Shown here: piece after piece, positions 8,116 to 16,131 of the stretch | Layout of the letters: every line of letters begins with the position of its first letter | Position numbering within the stretch: position 1 is the stretch's first letter | NCBI GenBank assembly: GCA_021805985.1 | Contig: JAJZDN010000030.1 | Coordinates: forward strand, 1-45,014 | DNA length: 45,014 nucleotides | Direction: 5' to 3' | Origin: Planctomycetota bacterium | Lineage (GTDB): Bacteria; Planctomycetota; Phycisphaerae; WQYP01 | Notes under the pieces: model-generated | Told to the model about the DNA's origin: nothing | The model's input: the letters and a program-made list of their open reading frames with translations, nothing else | Database searches by the model: none | Position numbers and translations under genes: made by a program

Positions 8116-9069
8116 ATGGTCAGTATCGTTCAGCAGCGTCACAACGAAAGCCTAAATCACGCCTTGGGGCCTGTCATTGCTGATGCATTGGCGCGGCCCG
8201 ACGTGGTGGAGATCATGGCCAATCCCGATGGTGGTTTATGGGTGGATATCATCGGCCAGGGCCGCCAGCGCCTGGGCGCTATTGATTCGAGTTCCGCGGA
8301 AACGGTGATTCGTCTATTGGCCGCCCATGCCGGGGAAAATGCCAATCCTGAATCACCCGCCATCGCCGGCGTATTACCGGCAACGGGAGAACGGTTTCAA
8401 GGCTTATTGCCGCCGCTGGTCGACCGGCCCACTTTTACCATTCGCAAAAGACCAGCACGCATTTTTACACTCGATGATTATGTGGCATCCGGTGTGCTGG
8501 CGGCGGATGGTGCAAAAAGCATACGCCACGCCATTGCCCAGCGCCAGAATATTCTCGTCGCCGGCGGCACCGGTTCCGGTAAGACCACCCTGGTCAACGC
8601 CATATTACATGAACCGGAGTTCCAGATGCAGCGTGTGGTACTCATTGAAGATACCCGTGAACTGCAATGCTCAGCCCCGGATCGGGTGGAACTGCTAACC
8701 AAACAAACCGAACCCAAGGTAACCATGAATGATCTGCTGCGTATGACGCTGCGCCTACGGCCCGATCGGATTGTGGTGGGTGAAGTGCGGGGTGGTGAAG
8801 CCTTGGCACTCCTCAAGGCATGGAATACCGGCCATCCCGGCGGCGTGGCCACCATTCACGCCAACAGCGCCGAAGACGCCTTGTATCGGCTGGAAGATTT
8901 AATTGGGGAGGTTTCCCAGACGGTTCCGCAGCGTTCCATTGCGTCAGCGATCAATCTGGTGGTTTTCATTAAGAGAATTGCTGTTGCACCTGGGCGCGTG
9001 GTATCGGAGATATTGCAGGTTGTTGATTTCAGTGCCGGTAGGTATATGTTACACAAGCCGACGCTGTAG
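8116..9069 (+). CDS. trbB: Conjugal transfer ATPase TrbB (VirB11 family)
   Basis: A 317-residue hexameric secretion ATPase of the VirB11/PulE superfamily, which works at the cytoplasmic face of the channel. Seen: Walker A GGTGSGKTTL (about 149-158), an Asp box LIEDTRELQC, the Walker B region IVVGEVRGGEAL (about 219-230) and the His box HPGGVATIHANS. Two ATGs are close together; the second (8116) is preferred because AGGAG lies eight bases upstream, whereas the first is only two bases away. In the usual order trbC would follow at once; here 20.6 kb of other genes come between them. Confidence 0.93.
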   Translation: MVSIVQQRHNESLNHALGPVIADALARPDVVEIMANPDGGLWVDIIGQGRQRLGAIDSSSAETVIRLLAAHAGENANPESPAIAGVLPATGERFQGLLPPLVDRPTFTIRKRPARIFTLDDYVASGVLAADGAKSIRHAIAQRQNILVAGGTGSGKTTLVNAILHEPEFQMQRVVLIEDTRELQCSAPDRVELLTKQTEPKVTMNDLLRMTLRLRPDRIVVGEVRGGEALALLKAWNTGHPGGVATIHANSAEDALYRLEDLIGEVSQTVPQRSIASAINLVVFIKRIAVAPGRVVSEILQVVDFSAGRYMLHKPTL

Positions 9070-9072
9070 CAC

Positions 9073-9204
9073 TGCTTTGGTGATCTGCGGAACAATTGGA
9101 ACCGTCTGCTTGATGCCGCAGGCCTGACACCGGAAGAACGCAAGGAGGCAGTGGTGTTATTCTATTCGCGGGTAGAAACGCTGCCGGGTACGGAAGTTGG
9201 GTGA
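9073..9204 (+). pseudogene. Possible gene fragment just after trbB
   Basis: In the 225 bp between trbB and the PIN gene, an open frame without a start codon encodes a protein-like segment (DLRNNWNRLLDAAGLTPEER..., then VVLFYSRVETLPGT) ending in TGA. The residue pattern (amphipathic helix, TPEER, hydrophobic strand) looks like coding sequence and does not belong to TrbB. It could be the 3' remnant of a gene lost when the cargo arrived. I could not assign a family. Confidence 0.3.
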
Positions 9205-9230
9205 AGGCGTTGGAAGAGAACAAATGCGGG

Positions 9231-9260
9231 GTGTCACATAATGGGGGAAGGTAATATAAT
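9231..9260 (+). promoter_or_regulatory. Sigma-70-type promoter for the PIN gene
   Basis: A perfect TATAAT (9255-9260) stands 18 bp after GTGTCA (9231-9236), which matches four of six bases of the -35 consensus. The PIN gene ATG is at 9294. This is the first promoter of the cargo region. Confidence 0.55.
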
Positions 9261-9293
9261 AGAGACAATGGATATTAGGAACGGAGTCCAAAG

Positions 9294-10250
9294 ATGCAGT
9301 CCTTATATTCGACGCTGATATCGAAATGCGATGCCGTCAAAATGAAGATAAATACTTTCATCAGCCAGCACACAAAGATCTACGTTGTCCCAAGCAGCAT
9401 CGAAAGGGTGCCGTCCAACTCACCCATTGACACGTTCATGCGGCGGATGCCACACTTTCTTCCATCTGATGCCTTTGAAGATACCGTGGCGACAATCGGC
9501 TTTCAATCGTGGGCACCGCTCGATGACGAGGGGCGGATGGCACAATGTGATGCACTCAACGATTTTCGTGAATACGCCGGAGTCCTTACGCCAGTCATCC
9601 ATGACTATCCGGCCACGACAAAACAAGATATGGAAGAATCTATCCAGACGATTATGGACTTCATCCAGCAGGATGGCTACTTGCCCTATCAAACTGTTGA
9701 TGCGGTGGTGCAGGCCATCAGCACGGAACTGGATAAACAGAAGCAGATACTCGGTTCTTATATAAAAAATTCTGTCGCATCGCCGATCCTCGTTGCTGAC
9801 ACTAATGCACTATACTACAACCCGGCCTTGGAGGATTGGACATTCGCCGACATTCCGCAGTTCCAGTTGGCGGTGCTGCCGCCGGTATTGGAAGAACTAG
9901 ACCGACACAAGAGCGAGCACCGGAATGAGACCCTACAGATAAAAGCTGGGCGGCTCGTCAACCAAATTAAGGAATACCGGCGGAGGGGTGATATTCAAAG
10001 AGGCGTGCCGCTGAAGAGCACAATCAGCACCTTCATCACCCCCAATATTATACCGATCTTCAACAGGGTGGGGCCGTTTTCGGATTCTAAGGTGGCCGAC
10101 AACCAGATTCTCGCAGGCTGCTTCGAGCTGGCACGGCAGAACCCTGGCTGTCCTGTCGCCCTCGTGACCCGCGACGTTAATCTCCAGAACAAAGCCGCCT
10201 GCATTTGCTTGCCCTACCTTGAGCCACCTGATGCCGTTCCAAAACCGTAA
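9294..10250 (+). CDS. PIN-domain ribonuclease-like protein
   Basis: A 318-residue protein with a C-terminal PIN domain, the fold of metal-dependent RNases. Seen: the first acidic strand ILVADTNALYY at about 163-173, PPVLEELDRHK at about 201-211 (second acidic site), DSKVADNQILAG near 268, and VTRDVNLQNKA near 295 (last acidic site); all four acidic positions are present. The first 150 residues look helical and I do not recognise them. The ATG at 9294 has CGGAG eight bases upstream. It is alone behind its own promoter, with no antitoxin-like partner next to it, so a simple VapBC pair is unlikely. It opens the defence cargo; an RNase effector role is inferred. Confidence 0.7.
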   Translation: MQSLYSTLISKCDAVKMKINTFISQHTKIYVVPSSIERVPSNSPIDTFMRRMPHFLPSDAFEDTVATIGFQSWAPLDDEGRMAQCDALNDFREYAGVLTPVIHDYPATTKQDMEESIQTIMDFIQQDGYLPYQTVDAVVQAISTELDKQKQILGSYIKNSVASPILVADTNALYYNPALEDWTFADIPQFQLAVLPPVLEELDRHKSEHRNETLQIKAGRLVNQIKEYRRRGDIQRGVPLKSTISTFITPNIIPIFNRVGPFSDSKVADNQILAGCFELARQNPGCPVALVTRDVNLQNKAACICLPYLEPPDAVPKP

Positions 10251-10275
10251 TCCGATCTCGGTCGATGCAGCCGTC

Positions 10276-10330
10276 AATAGCTGCCGAACCATTCTTGCGG
10301 TATCCTTTCGGGCGGCGGTGAAATTGGGAA
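10276..10330 (+). repeat. Long direct repeat, copy 1
   Basis: The 40 bp at 10291-10330 (starting ATTCTTGCGGTATCC) recur at 13208-13247 with one mismatch, and the similarity continues more weakly for about 15 bp upstream. This copy lies before the brxA-like gene; the other lies before the SNF2 helicase gene. The two copies bracket the brxA fragment and the KAP NTPase gene. Confidence 0.85.
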
Positions 10331-10399
10331 TTGTGGAAGTTGTATGGCCGTGAGAAGACTGGTATCGTGCAGTATCCGCGTGGAGGGCTGAAACTGGAA

Positions 10400-10786
10400 A
10401 TGGTCTCTGACAGGACGACAATCCGTTATTCCGCCAATATCTGTGCGGGATCGCTGAAGGTGCCGGAAAGCCGGATCGTGGCCGGTCTGCTTCTGAAGGG
10501 TGTCAGCGGGGATGACTGGCACCACGCCATGGTGGAGCAAAATGTCCTGCAGGCCCGCAATACCGTTTCTGCCGTCCGCATCGGACGGCTGGTGCGGCAG
10601 CGGCTGGAGCTTATGAAACCTGATCTGTGGCGACTGGTGCGGGATGGCTCCGGCCCGGTCGCTACCCAGGCTATTCTGGCCGCCGCCATTAAGCACAGCC
10701 CGTTGCTCGGCGATTTTCTTGATCTGGTCGTGCGTGAACAGTTTCGTTATTATTACGTTTTCGTAATTGAACGGTACGATACATGA
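10400..10786 (+). pseudogene. BrxA-like (DUF1819) protein, apparently truncated
   Basis: A 128-residue product that resembles the N-terminal two thirds of BrxA/DUF1819, a NusB-like DNA-binding helical protein of BREX and related loci. Seen: YSANICAGSLKVPESRIVA at the start, ENVLQARNTVSAVRIGRLVRQRL in the middle, and LLGDFLDLVVREQFRYYY near the end, the usual order of conserved blocks. The ATG at 10400 is chosen because GGAGGG lies 12 bases upstream and family members start near this point. Typical BrxA proteins are close to 200 residues; this one stops just after the REQF block, at a 16-bp tandem duplication. It may be inactive, or a short functional form. No brxB, brxC or pglZ is nearby. Confidence 0.6.
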
Positions 10787-10798
10787 ACGGTACGATAC
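10769..10798 (+). repeat. Tandem duplication at the brxA-like 3' end
   Basis: GAACGGTACGATAC occurs at 10769-10782 and again at 10785-10798, period 16 bp. The unit is not a multiple of three, so the duplication shifts the frame at the very end of the brxA-like gene. Confidence 0.85.
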
Positions 10799-10867
10799 CA
10801 CCAACGGGCGCAGCGTAGCATAGTCGGCGGTATCCACCAATGCAGAACGACTACACGGAGATATACT

Positions 10868-13021
10868 GTGGCTCAACTTGACCGATTGAAAAAGAGGTTG
10901 TTCAGTTGCGTCGGTGATACAGTTCTTCCATACTGGGCGCTCGCCGTGAGCACAATGCTCGTGTCATGCACGTTGTCCGAATGGTTCTCTTTATCCAGCG
11001 GAGCAACCATTGGTGCATGGTTGGTGCTGCCGATTCTTCTGGCCATCGCGATTCTGGTCTGGGGGTGTCATTTGGCACGCCTGCCGATGGCGGGTTCAAT
11101 TTTCCTCCGTCGCGGCCTACCTCCGCCAGTAATCTGGGTGATGCTCGCGTCCGGAACAGTTGCATTATTTACCGCGCTTTATTTCCATCACATCGGCTCT
11201 TCATCCGATATATCAACCGCTTTCGTGGCCGCCGCGCTGGCGCTGATAGGGTACACATTGCTTCTGCCCCGCGTGCTGGCCTGCCAGACTACCAGCCGCC
11301 TGCGCACCGAGCTTCAGGCTGCTGTTGGAGATACGGCAGCATCCGCATCCAAGACGCGGTCCGAGTCTGCGGCTGCGGCCAAAGAGCCTGATCGCATCCC
11401 GCCTATCAACAACGGCCCAACGCCTTGGGGCGCACCCATTAACGACCCCGAACGCGAGCAACGGCTTTTCCGTTGGATTGCGGTACCAGAAAATCCAATT
11501 GGCCGCAGTACCGACGACTTGTTTGACGTGAAGCAGAAGGCGGTGAGGTTGCTGGAACTGCTATGCCCGGTATCGCCTGTTTCGAATGCCGGTACCGTCA
11601 ATGTGCTGGGGCCGCGCGGATCAGGGAAGTCGTCTTTACTGCGCCTCGCTGCCGAGTTTGAGCAAACCTCGAAGGCCAAGCTGATATCTGCGCCGCAGGT
11701 CGTGCTGCGGTTTTGTTTTCTTTCCCTTTGGGATTACTCGAACCCCAGGGCCGCACTGCGGGGTGCAATCGATGAACTCCTCGAAATAATCCGTGACCGT
11801 ATCGACATCCTTCCGATTGCGGGCATATCAAATGGGATTGTCCGGGCGTTTTTTGGTGCTTCCGCTATCCCTGACATTCTCGGCGGGTTTTCGGCCCCTT
11901 CTCTGGACCACTGGCTTCCGGCTCTATCGGAATTACTTGTCAGGGCCAATCTGCGCATCATTTTGTGTGTTGAAGACGATGATCGCATTACAACCGCCGC
12001 TCGCCGCGCCGACCACTGCGAAATCATGCAGGGATTCCTGGATCGCCTTAAGGGTCTTCCGGGATTCGGGTATGTAATATGTACGTCGACGCCGGTTTGG
12101 TCAGAACCATCGCCCGATGAATTCCACTCCGTTATCCCGGAAGGAGGGAACGATAACGCCGATAATTGGAACAGCTACAACGAGCGATGGTTAAAGGCGT
12201 GCCGGGACGGCGTTATTAAAACAGAGAACGCCCCACCGTTGACCGCAGCAGAGATGGCTCGCCTCCGTGGGGAGGTCGGCGGGATTATTTATCGGGGGCG
12301 ATCAAAATGGGCGGAAAGCATGGGGCACCTGCCTGTGTCCAGGCTCTGTCAATATGATTGTCTGCTTGACGAGTACCTTCGATACGCGGAGGTGGAACCT
12401 GTATTAAAGGTATTCCGAACCTGGATGGTCCGGCAAGTGTGGCCGGACCTTCAGGACCTTACCATGGCGGTTCCCCTGTGCGGAATTGACACACAACAGC
12501 GGCAGAGCCTGTTCAGTGCATTTCTTGCGGACTACTCAGATAGCGGACTGGCGCAGCACATCACACCACGCACACTGCGAAATGCTTTGCGTGAAGCGCA
12601 TCGGCGCTGGATGAATATCGTTGCTGTTCTCCAGCAAGACCGTAGCCAAGACAGTAGCGATTGGCAGAAGCGGTGGACCGAAAACGGTATCGATTTTGAC
12701 AGCGTGCTGACGGCGTGCCTCCTGCGCGCATGTCTGCCCGATCGGTGGCCAAACTTCCTCCGGGGCGCGGGTAATCAAACTTTGTATACAAGTTTTCACC
12801 GTAATCTTGCGGAACAAAGGCCGGGTGGGCCCGAAGGTTTTAGCATGTTGCACGGTGAGGTTGCCACGCAGTTGAGGAATTTGCCACTTTGGCTGGGCCT
12901 GTCGAGTTCCGTATGGAACGTGCTCGCCGTACAGGATTTTGTTCAGGGCCACAATGTAAGGCCTGGCGGCATCATCGGAAACGGTGCGCAGAATAACTGG
13001 AAGTTGTTTATCAATTCTTGA
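10868..13021 (+). CDS. Membrane-anchored KAP-like P-loop NTPase
   Basis: A 717-residue protein with four N-terminal membrane segments (about residues 18-40, 46-67, 86-106 and 113-135), a polar linker, and a P-loop NTPase domain. Walker A is GPRGSGKSSLLRL at about 247-259; the Walker B-like strand is RIILCVEDDDRI at about 362-373, where the DDDR pattern recalls the Asp-Asp-x-Asp-Arg box of KAP NTPases. The GTG start at 10868 has CGGAG nine bases upstream. KAP NTPases are STAND-related ATPases, often membrane-bound, and occur in phage-defence loci, where they may sense and signal. Here it stands between two copies of a long direct repeat, as if inserted into the locus. The family call is tentative. 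Confidence 0.6.
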   Translation: MAQLDRLKKRLFSCVGDTVLPYWALAVSTMLVSCTLSEWFSLSSGATIGAWLVLPILLAIAILVWGCHLARLPMAGSIFLRRGLPPPVIWVMLASGTVALFTALYFHHIGSSSDISTAFVAAALALIGYTLLLPRVLACQTTSRLRTELQAAVGDTAASASKTRSESAAAAKEPDRIPPINNGPTPWGAPINDPEREQRLFRWIAVPENPIGRSTDDLFDVKQKAVRLLELLCPVSPVSNAGTVNVLGPRGSGKSSLLRLAAEFEQTSKAKLISAPQVVLRFCFLSLWDYSNPRAALRGAIDELLEIIRDRIDILPIAGISNGIVRAFFGASAIPDILGGFSAPSLDHWLPALSELLVRANLRIILCVEDDDRITTAARRADHCEIMQGFLDRLKGLPGFGYVICTSTPVWSEPSPDEFHSVIPEGGNDNADNWNSYNERWLKACRDGVIKTENAPPLTAAEMARLRGEVGGIIYRGRSKWAESMGHLPVSRLCQYDCLLDEYLRYAEVEPVLKVFRTWMVRQVWPDLQDLTMAVPLCGIDTQQRQSLFSAFLADYSDSGLAQHITPRTLRNALREAHRRWMNIVAVLQQDRSQDSSDWQKRWTENGIDFDSVLTACLLRACLPDRWPNFLRGAGNQTLYTSFHRNLAEQRPGGPEGFSMLHGEVATQLRNLPLWLGLSSSVWNVLAVQDFVQGHNVRPGGIIGNGAQNNWKLFINS

Positions 13022-13260
13022 GTCCGCTTGCAGCTCGGCGAAAATTAGTTTTCGTCCATTTCCACGTTGTGCCGCCCCCGGGTCTGTGCGACAACCTACC
13101 GACTGATCTACCCCGCCGGCGCATTACCGCAAGCGGCACACGTCGGTCCCCGATGGTTTGGGCCCATCCCAGAACCCGGAGTTGGTTCCCCCATTAGCCG
13201 CCGCGTCATTCTTGCGGTATCCTTTCGGGCGTCGGTGAAATTGGGAAAAGCGGAACTTTC
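13022..13260 (+). other. Gene-free spacer before the SNF2 helicase gene
   Basis: These 239 bp hold no convincing open frame. The only feature I see is the second copy of the long direct repeat, ending 14 bp before the helicase ATG. A promoter for the following operon is possible in or near the repeat, but I could not identify a clear -35/-10 pair. Confidence 0.5.
13193..13247 (+). repeat. Long direct repeat, copy 2
   Basis: Second copy of the element at 10276-10330; positions 13208-13247 match 40 bp with a single difference (10315 G, 13232 T). It ends shortly before the start codon of the SNF2 helicase gene. Confidence 0.85.
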
Positions 13261-16131
13261 ATGACCACCCCATACCATGCACGCTACTTTGCACACGAGC
13301 TTACGCGACGGCGGCAGCCGCTGGGTGTGGACCGGCTTTCCATGGCATTATTCGATGCCAGTGTTGATCTCAATCCCCATCAGATTGACGCTGCCGCATT
13401 CGCCCTGCGTAGCCCACTGTCCAAGGGTGTATTGCTGGCGGATGAAGTGGGCTTGGGAAAAACCATTGAGGCCGGATTGGTGCTATGCCAATGTTGGGCC
13501 GAACGAAAACGGCGATTGCTGGTCATTTGCCCCGCGAGCATCCGCAAACAATGGGGACTGGAATTGCAGGAAAAATTTAATCTGCCCACCGTTATCTTAG
13601 ATGCCAAAACGTACCGCCAAGAACAAGCCGCTGGCAATGCCCATCCATTTGCAAGTGACAAAGTGGTCATAACTTCCATGAACTTCGCCAGCAAAATGCA
13701 GGCGGACATCCGATCCGTGCCTTTTGATCTGGTGGTCATTGATGAGGCCCACAAGCTGCGCAATGCTTATCAGCCAAAAAACAAAATAGGGCAGGCGATC
13801 AAATGGGCGGTTCAAGACCGCAAGAAACTTCTTCTGACCGCCACGCCATTGCAAAATTCGCTGCTGGAACTTTATGGCCTCTCCACCATTCTTGATGAGA
13901 CGGTCTTCGGCGACGTTAATTCCTTCCGTTCCCAGTACACAAATTCCACGGGAGATATGAAGGCCCTGCAGGATCGGATCGAACATTTTTGCCAGCGTAC
14001 ACTGCGGCGGCAGGTTGTGGAATACATTAAATACACCGCCCGACGGCCTCTGACTTTCAAATTCAGCCCTACGGACGAAGAACAGAAGCTTTACGAAGCG
14101 GTCTCGGAATACCTCATGCGGGAAAACACCTTTGCGTTTCCCAAGCGGCAACGGCACCTGACGACACTGATTCTTCGCAAGTTGCTGGCGTCATCCTCCT
14201 TTGCGGTGGCCAATACGCTGGATACCATGCGAAACCGGCTGGAGCAACTGATGAAGGGGGTACCGATACCGGACGATCTGCCTTCGGATATCGTCGCCGA
14301 TGAGGAGATGGAGGAAGACCTGCTCGATGAAATCCTTGATGATACCGGTGCCGAGAACAGGGACGCCGAACCTTCGGAAAGCAAGCCGGATCGCAAGGTC
14401 CTTGAAGATGAGATCAACGAACTGGCTCGTTACGCGAACTGGGCCAGAAGTATCGGCGTAGATACCAAAAGCAAGGCACTCCTTGTGGCGCTGAACACCG
14501 GATTGGCGGAGATGGCCAAAATGGGGGCCAAACGCAAGGCCCTTGTTTTTACAGAGTCCCGCCGCACGCAGGAATATCTCAAAAAATTCCTTGAAGTCAA
14601 TGGTTATGCCGGGCAGATTGTCCTGTTCAACGGTACCAACGCTGGTTCAGAATCCGGGGAGATTATTGACCGCTGGCTCAAGGACAATACCGATTCCGGG
14701 CGTGCCACCGGCTCGCGCACCATCGACAGCCGCACCGCGTTGATTGAGTATTTCCGCGATCACGCCACCGTGATGCTGGCCACCGAAGCGGCGGCGGAGG
14801 GTGTGAACCTGCAATTCTGTTCTCTGGTGGTAAATTACGATTTGCCATGGAATCCACAGCGTATTGAGCAACGTATTGGCCGCTGCCACCGATATGGGCA
14901 GGAACACGATGTGGTGGTTGTTAACTTTCTCAACGAACGCAACGAAGCCGACCGCCGGGTTCAGGAACTTCTGGCTGAAAAATTCAATCTATTCAGTGGT
15001 ATTTTTGGTGCCTCGGATGAGGTATTGGGAACCATCGAATCCGGAGTTGATTTCGAGCGGCGAATTCTGGCGATCCACCAGGAGTGCCGCACGCCGGAAC
15101 AAATTGCGGCAGCGTTCCAAAAGCTCCAGCAGGAAATGGAAGAGTCCATCAAATCCCGCTTAACCGATACGCGCCGGGTGCTCATGGAGCAATTTGATGA
15201 AGATGTCCACGCCCGGCTTAAAATGCGGCTTAGTGATGCCCAAGCCAATCTGGACCGCATCAGCCGCCTGTTCTGGACGTTGACGCGGTTCATCCTTGCT
15301 GACCGCGCAAATTTTGAGGACGCGGCCCTGGCATTCACATTGCAACGTCCACCCCAGGATAGCCTCAAGCCGGGCCGCTATCACCTGATTTCTAAAACGC
15401 AGGAAAATATCCCCGGCGATTTCCTTTATCGACTATCCCATCCGCTGGGGGAATGGGTCATCGATACCGGCAAAAGCCGTCCCACGCCTACGGCTAGCGT
15501 GGTTTTTAACCTGACCGGACACGGAACCAAGCTTTCCATGGTGGATTCAATCAAGGGGCAGTACGGCTGGCTGACATTGCAACATCTGAAGGTCGATTCG
15601 TTTGACCGCGAGGAATATCTGCTGTTTTCCGCCGTTACCGACTCAGGCCGGTCGCTGGATCAGGAAACCTGCGAAAGATTGTTCCAATGCGATGGCATCG
15701 TGGTTCCAGCGGAGGACCCGCCCGCACCGGTGCGGGAACGGCTGGAAAATGAAGCCATCCGTCACGCCGATGCCACCATTGGAGCCTCCCTGGAGGCCAA
15801 CAGCAAATTGTTCGGTGAGGAGCGAGAGCGGCTGGAAAACTGGGCGGAGGACATGGTTTTTGTCGCCGAAAAAGAACTGGCGGACATTAAAGCCCAGATT
15901 AAAGCGGTTCGGCGAAAATCCCGCCTGGCCACCACGCTTGATGAGCAGAATAATCTCCAGCAAACCATTCAGGAACTGGAAAGGCGGCAGCGGACGCAGC
16001 GGCAGGAAATTTTTGACGTGGAGGACCAGATTGCGACAAAGCGAGATAAACTCATTGACGCCCTGCACCGCCGCATGAGCCAGAAAACCAGTATGATGCC
16101 ACTGTTTACTATTCAATGGAAAGTAGTGTAA
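13261..16131 (+). CDS. SNF2/HepA-type helicase of the defence operon
   Basis: A 956-residue superfamily 2 DNA translocase of the SNF2/RapA type. Seen: motif I DEVGLGKTIEAG (about 61-72), motif II IDEAHKLRN (about 160), motif III TATPLQN (about 194), and the C-terminal RecA domain with KALVFTESRRT (about 426), EAAAEGVNLQF (about 508) and PQRIEQRIGRCHRYGQ (about 533-548). A long coiled-coil-like tail spans about 850-945. Its stop overlaps the start of the methyltransferase gene (TAATG), so the two are coupled. SNF2-like helicases with an adjacent adenine methyltransferase are known from DISARM (DrmD) and from other modification-based defence loci; the exact role here (DNA scanning or remodelling) is inferred. 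Confidence 0.88.
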   Translation: MTTPYHARYFAHELTRRRQPLGVDRLSMALFDASVDLNPHQIDAAAFALRSPLSKGVLLADEVGLGKTIEAGLVLCQCWAERKRRLLVICPASIRKQWGLELQEKFNLPTVILDAKTYRQEQAAGNAHPFASDKVVITSMNFASKMQADIRSVPFDLVVIDEAHKLRNAYQPKNKIGQAIKWAVQDRKKLLLTATPLQNSLLELYGLSTILDETVFGDVNSFRSQYTNSTGDMKALQDRIEHFCQRTLRRQVVEYIKYTARRPLTFKFSPTDEEQKLYEAVSEYLMRENTFAFPKRQRHLTTLILRKLLASSSFAVANTLDTMRNRLEQLMKGVPIPDDLPSDIVADEEMEEDLLDEILDDTGAENRDAEPSESKPDRKVLEDEINELARYANWARSIGVDTKSKALLVALNTGLAEMAKMGAKRKALVFTESRRTQEYLKKFLEVNGYAGQIVLFNGTNAGSESGEIIDRWLKDNTDSGRATGSRTIDSRTALIEYFRDHATVMLATEAAAEGVNLQFCSLVVNYDLPWNPQRIEQRIGRCHRYGQEHDVVVVNFLNERNEADRRVQELLAEKFNLFSGIFGASDEVLGTIESGVDFERRILAIHQECRTPEQIAAAFQKLQQEMEESIKSRLTDTRRVLMEQFDEDVHARLKMRLSDAQANLDRISRLFWTLTRFILADRANFEDAALAFTLQRPPQDSLKPGRYHLISKTQENIPGDFLYRLSHPLGEWVIDTGKSRPTPTASVVFNLTGHGTKLSMVDSIKGQYGWLTLQHLKVDSFDREEYLLFSAVTDSGRSLDQETCERLFQCDGIVVPAEDPPAPVRERLENEAIRHADATIGASLEANSKLFGEERERLENWAEDMVFVAEKELADIKAQIKAVRRKSRLATTLDEQNNLQQTIQELERRQRTQRQEIFDVEDQIATKRDKLIDALHRRMSQKTSMMPLFTIQWKVV

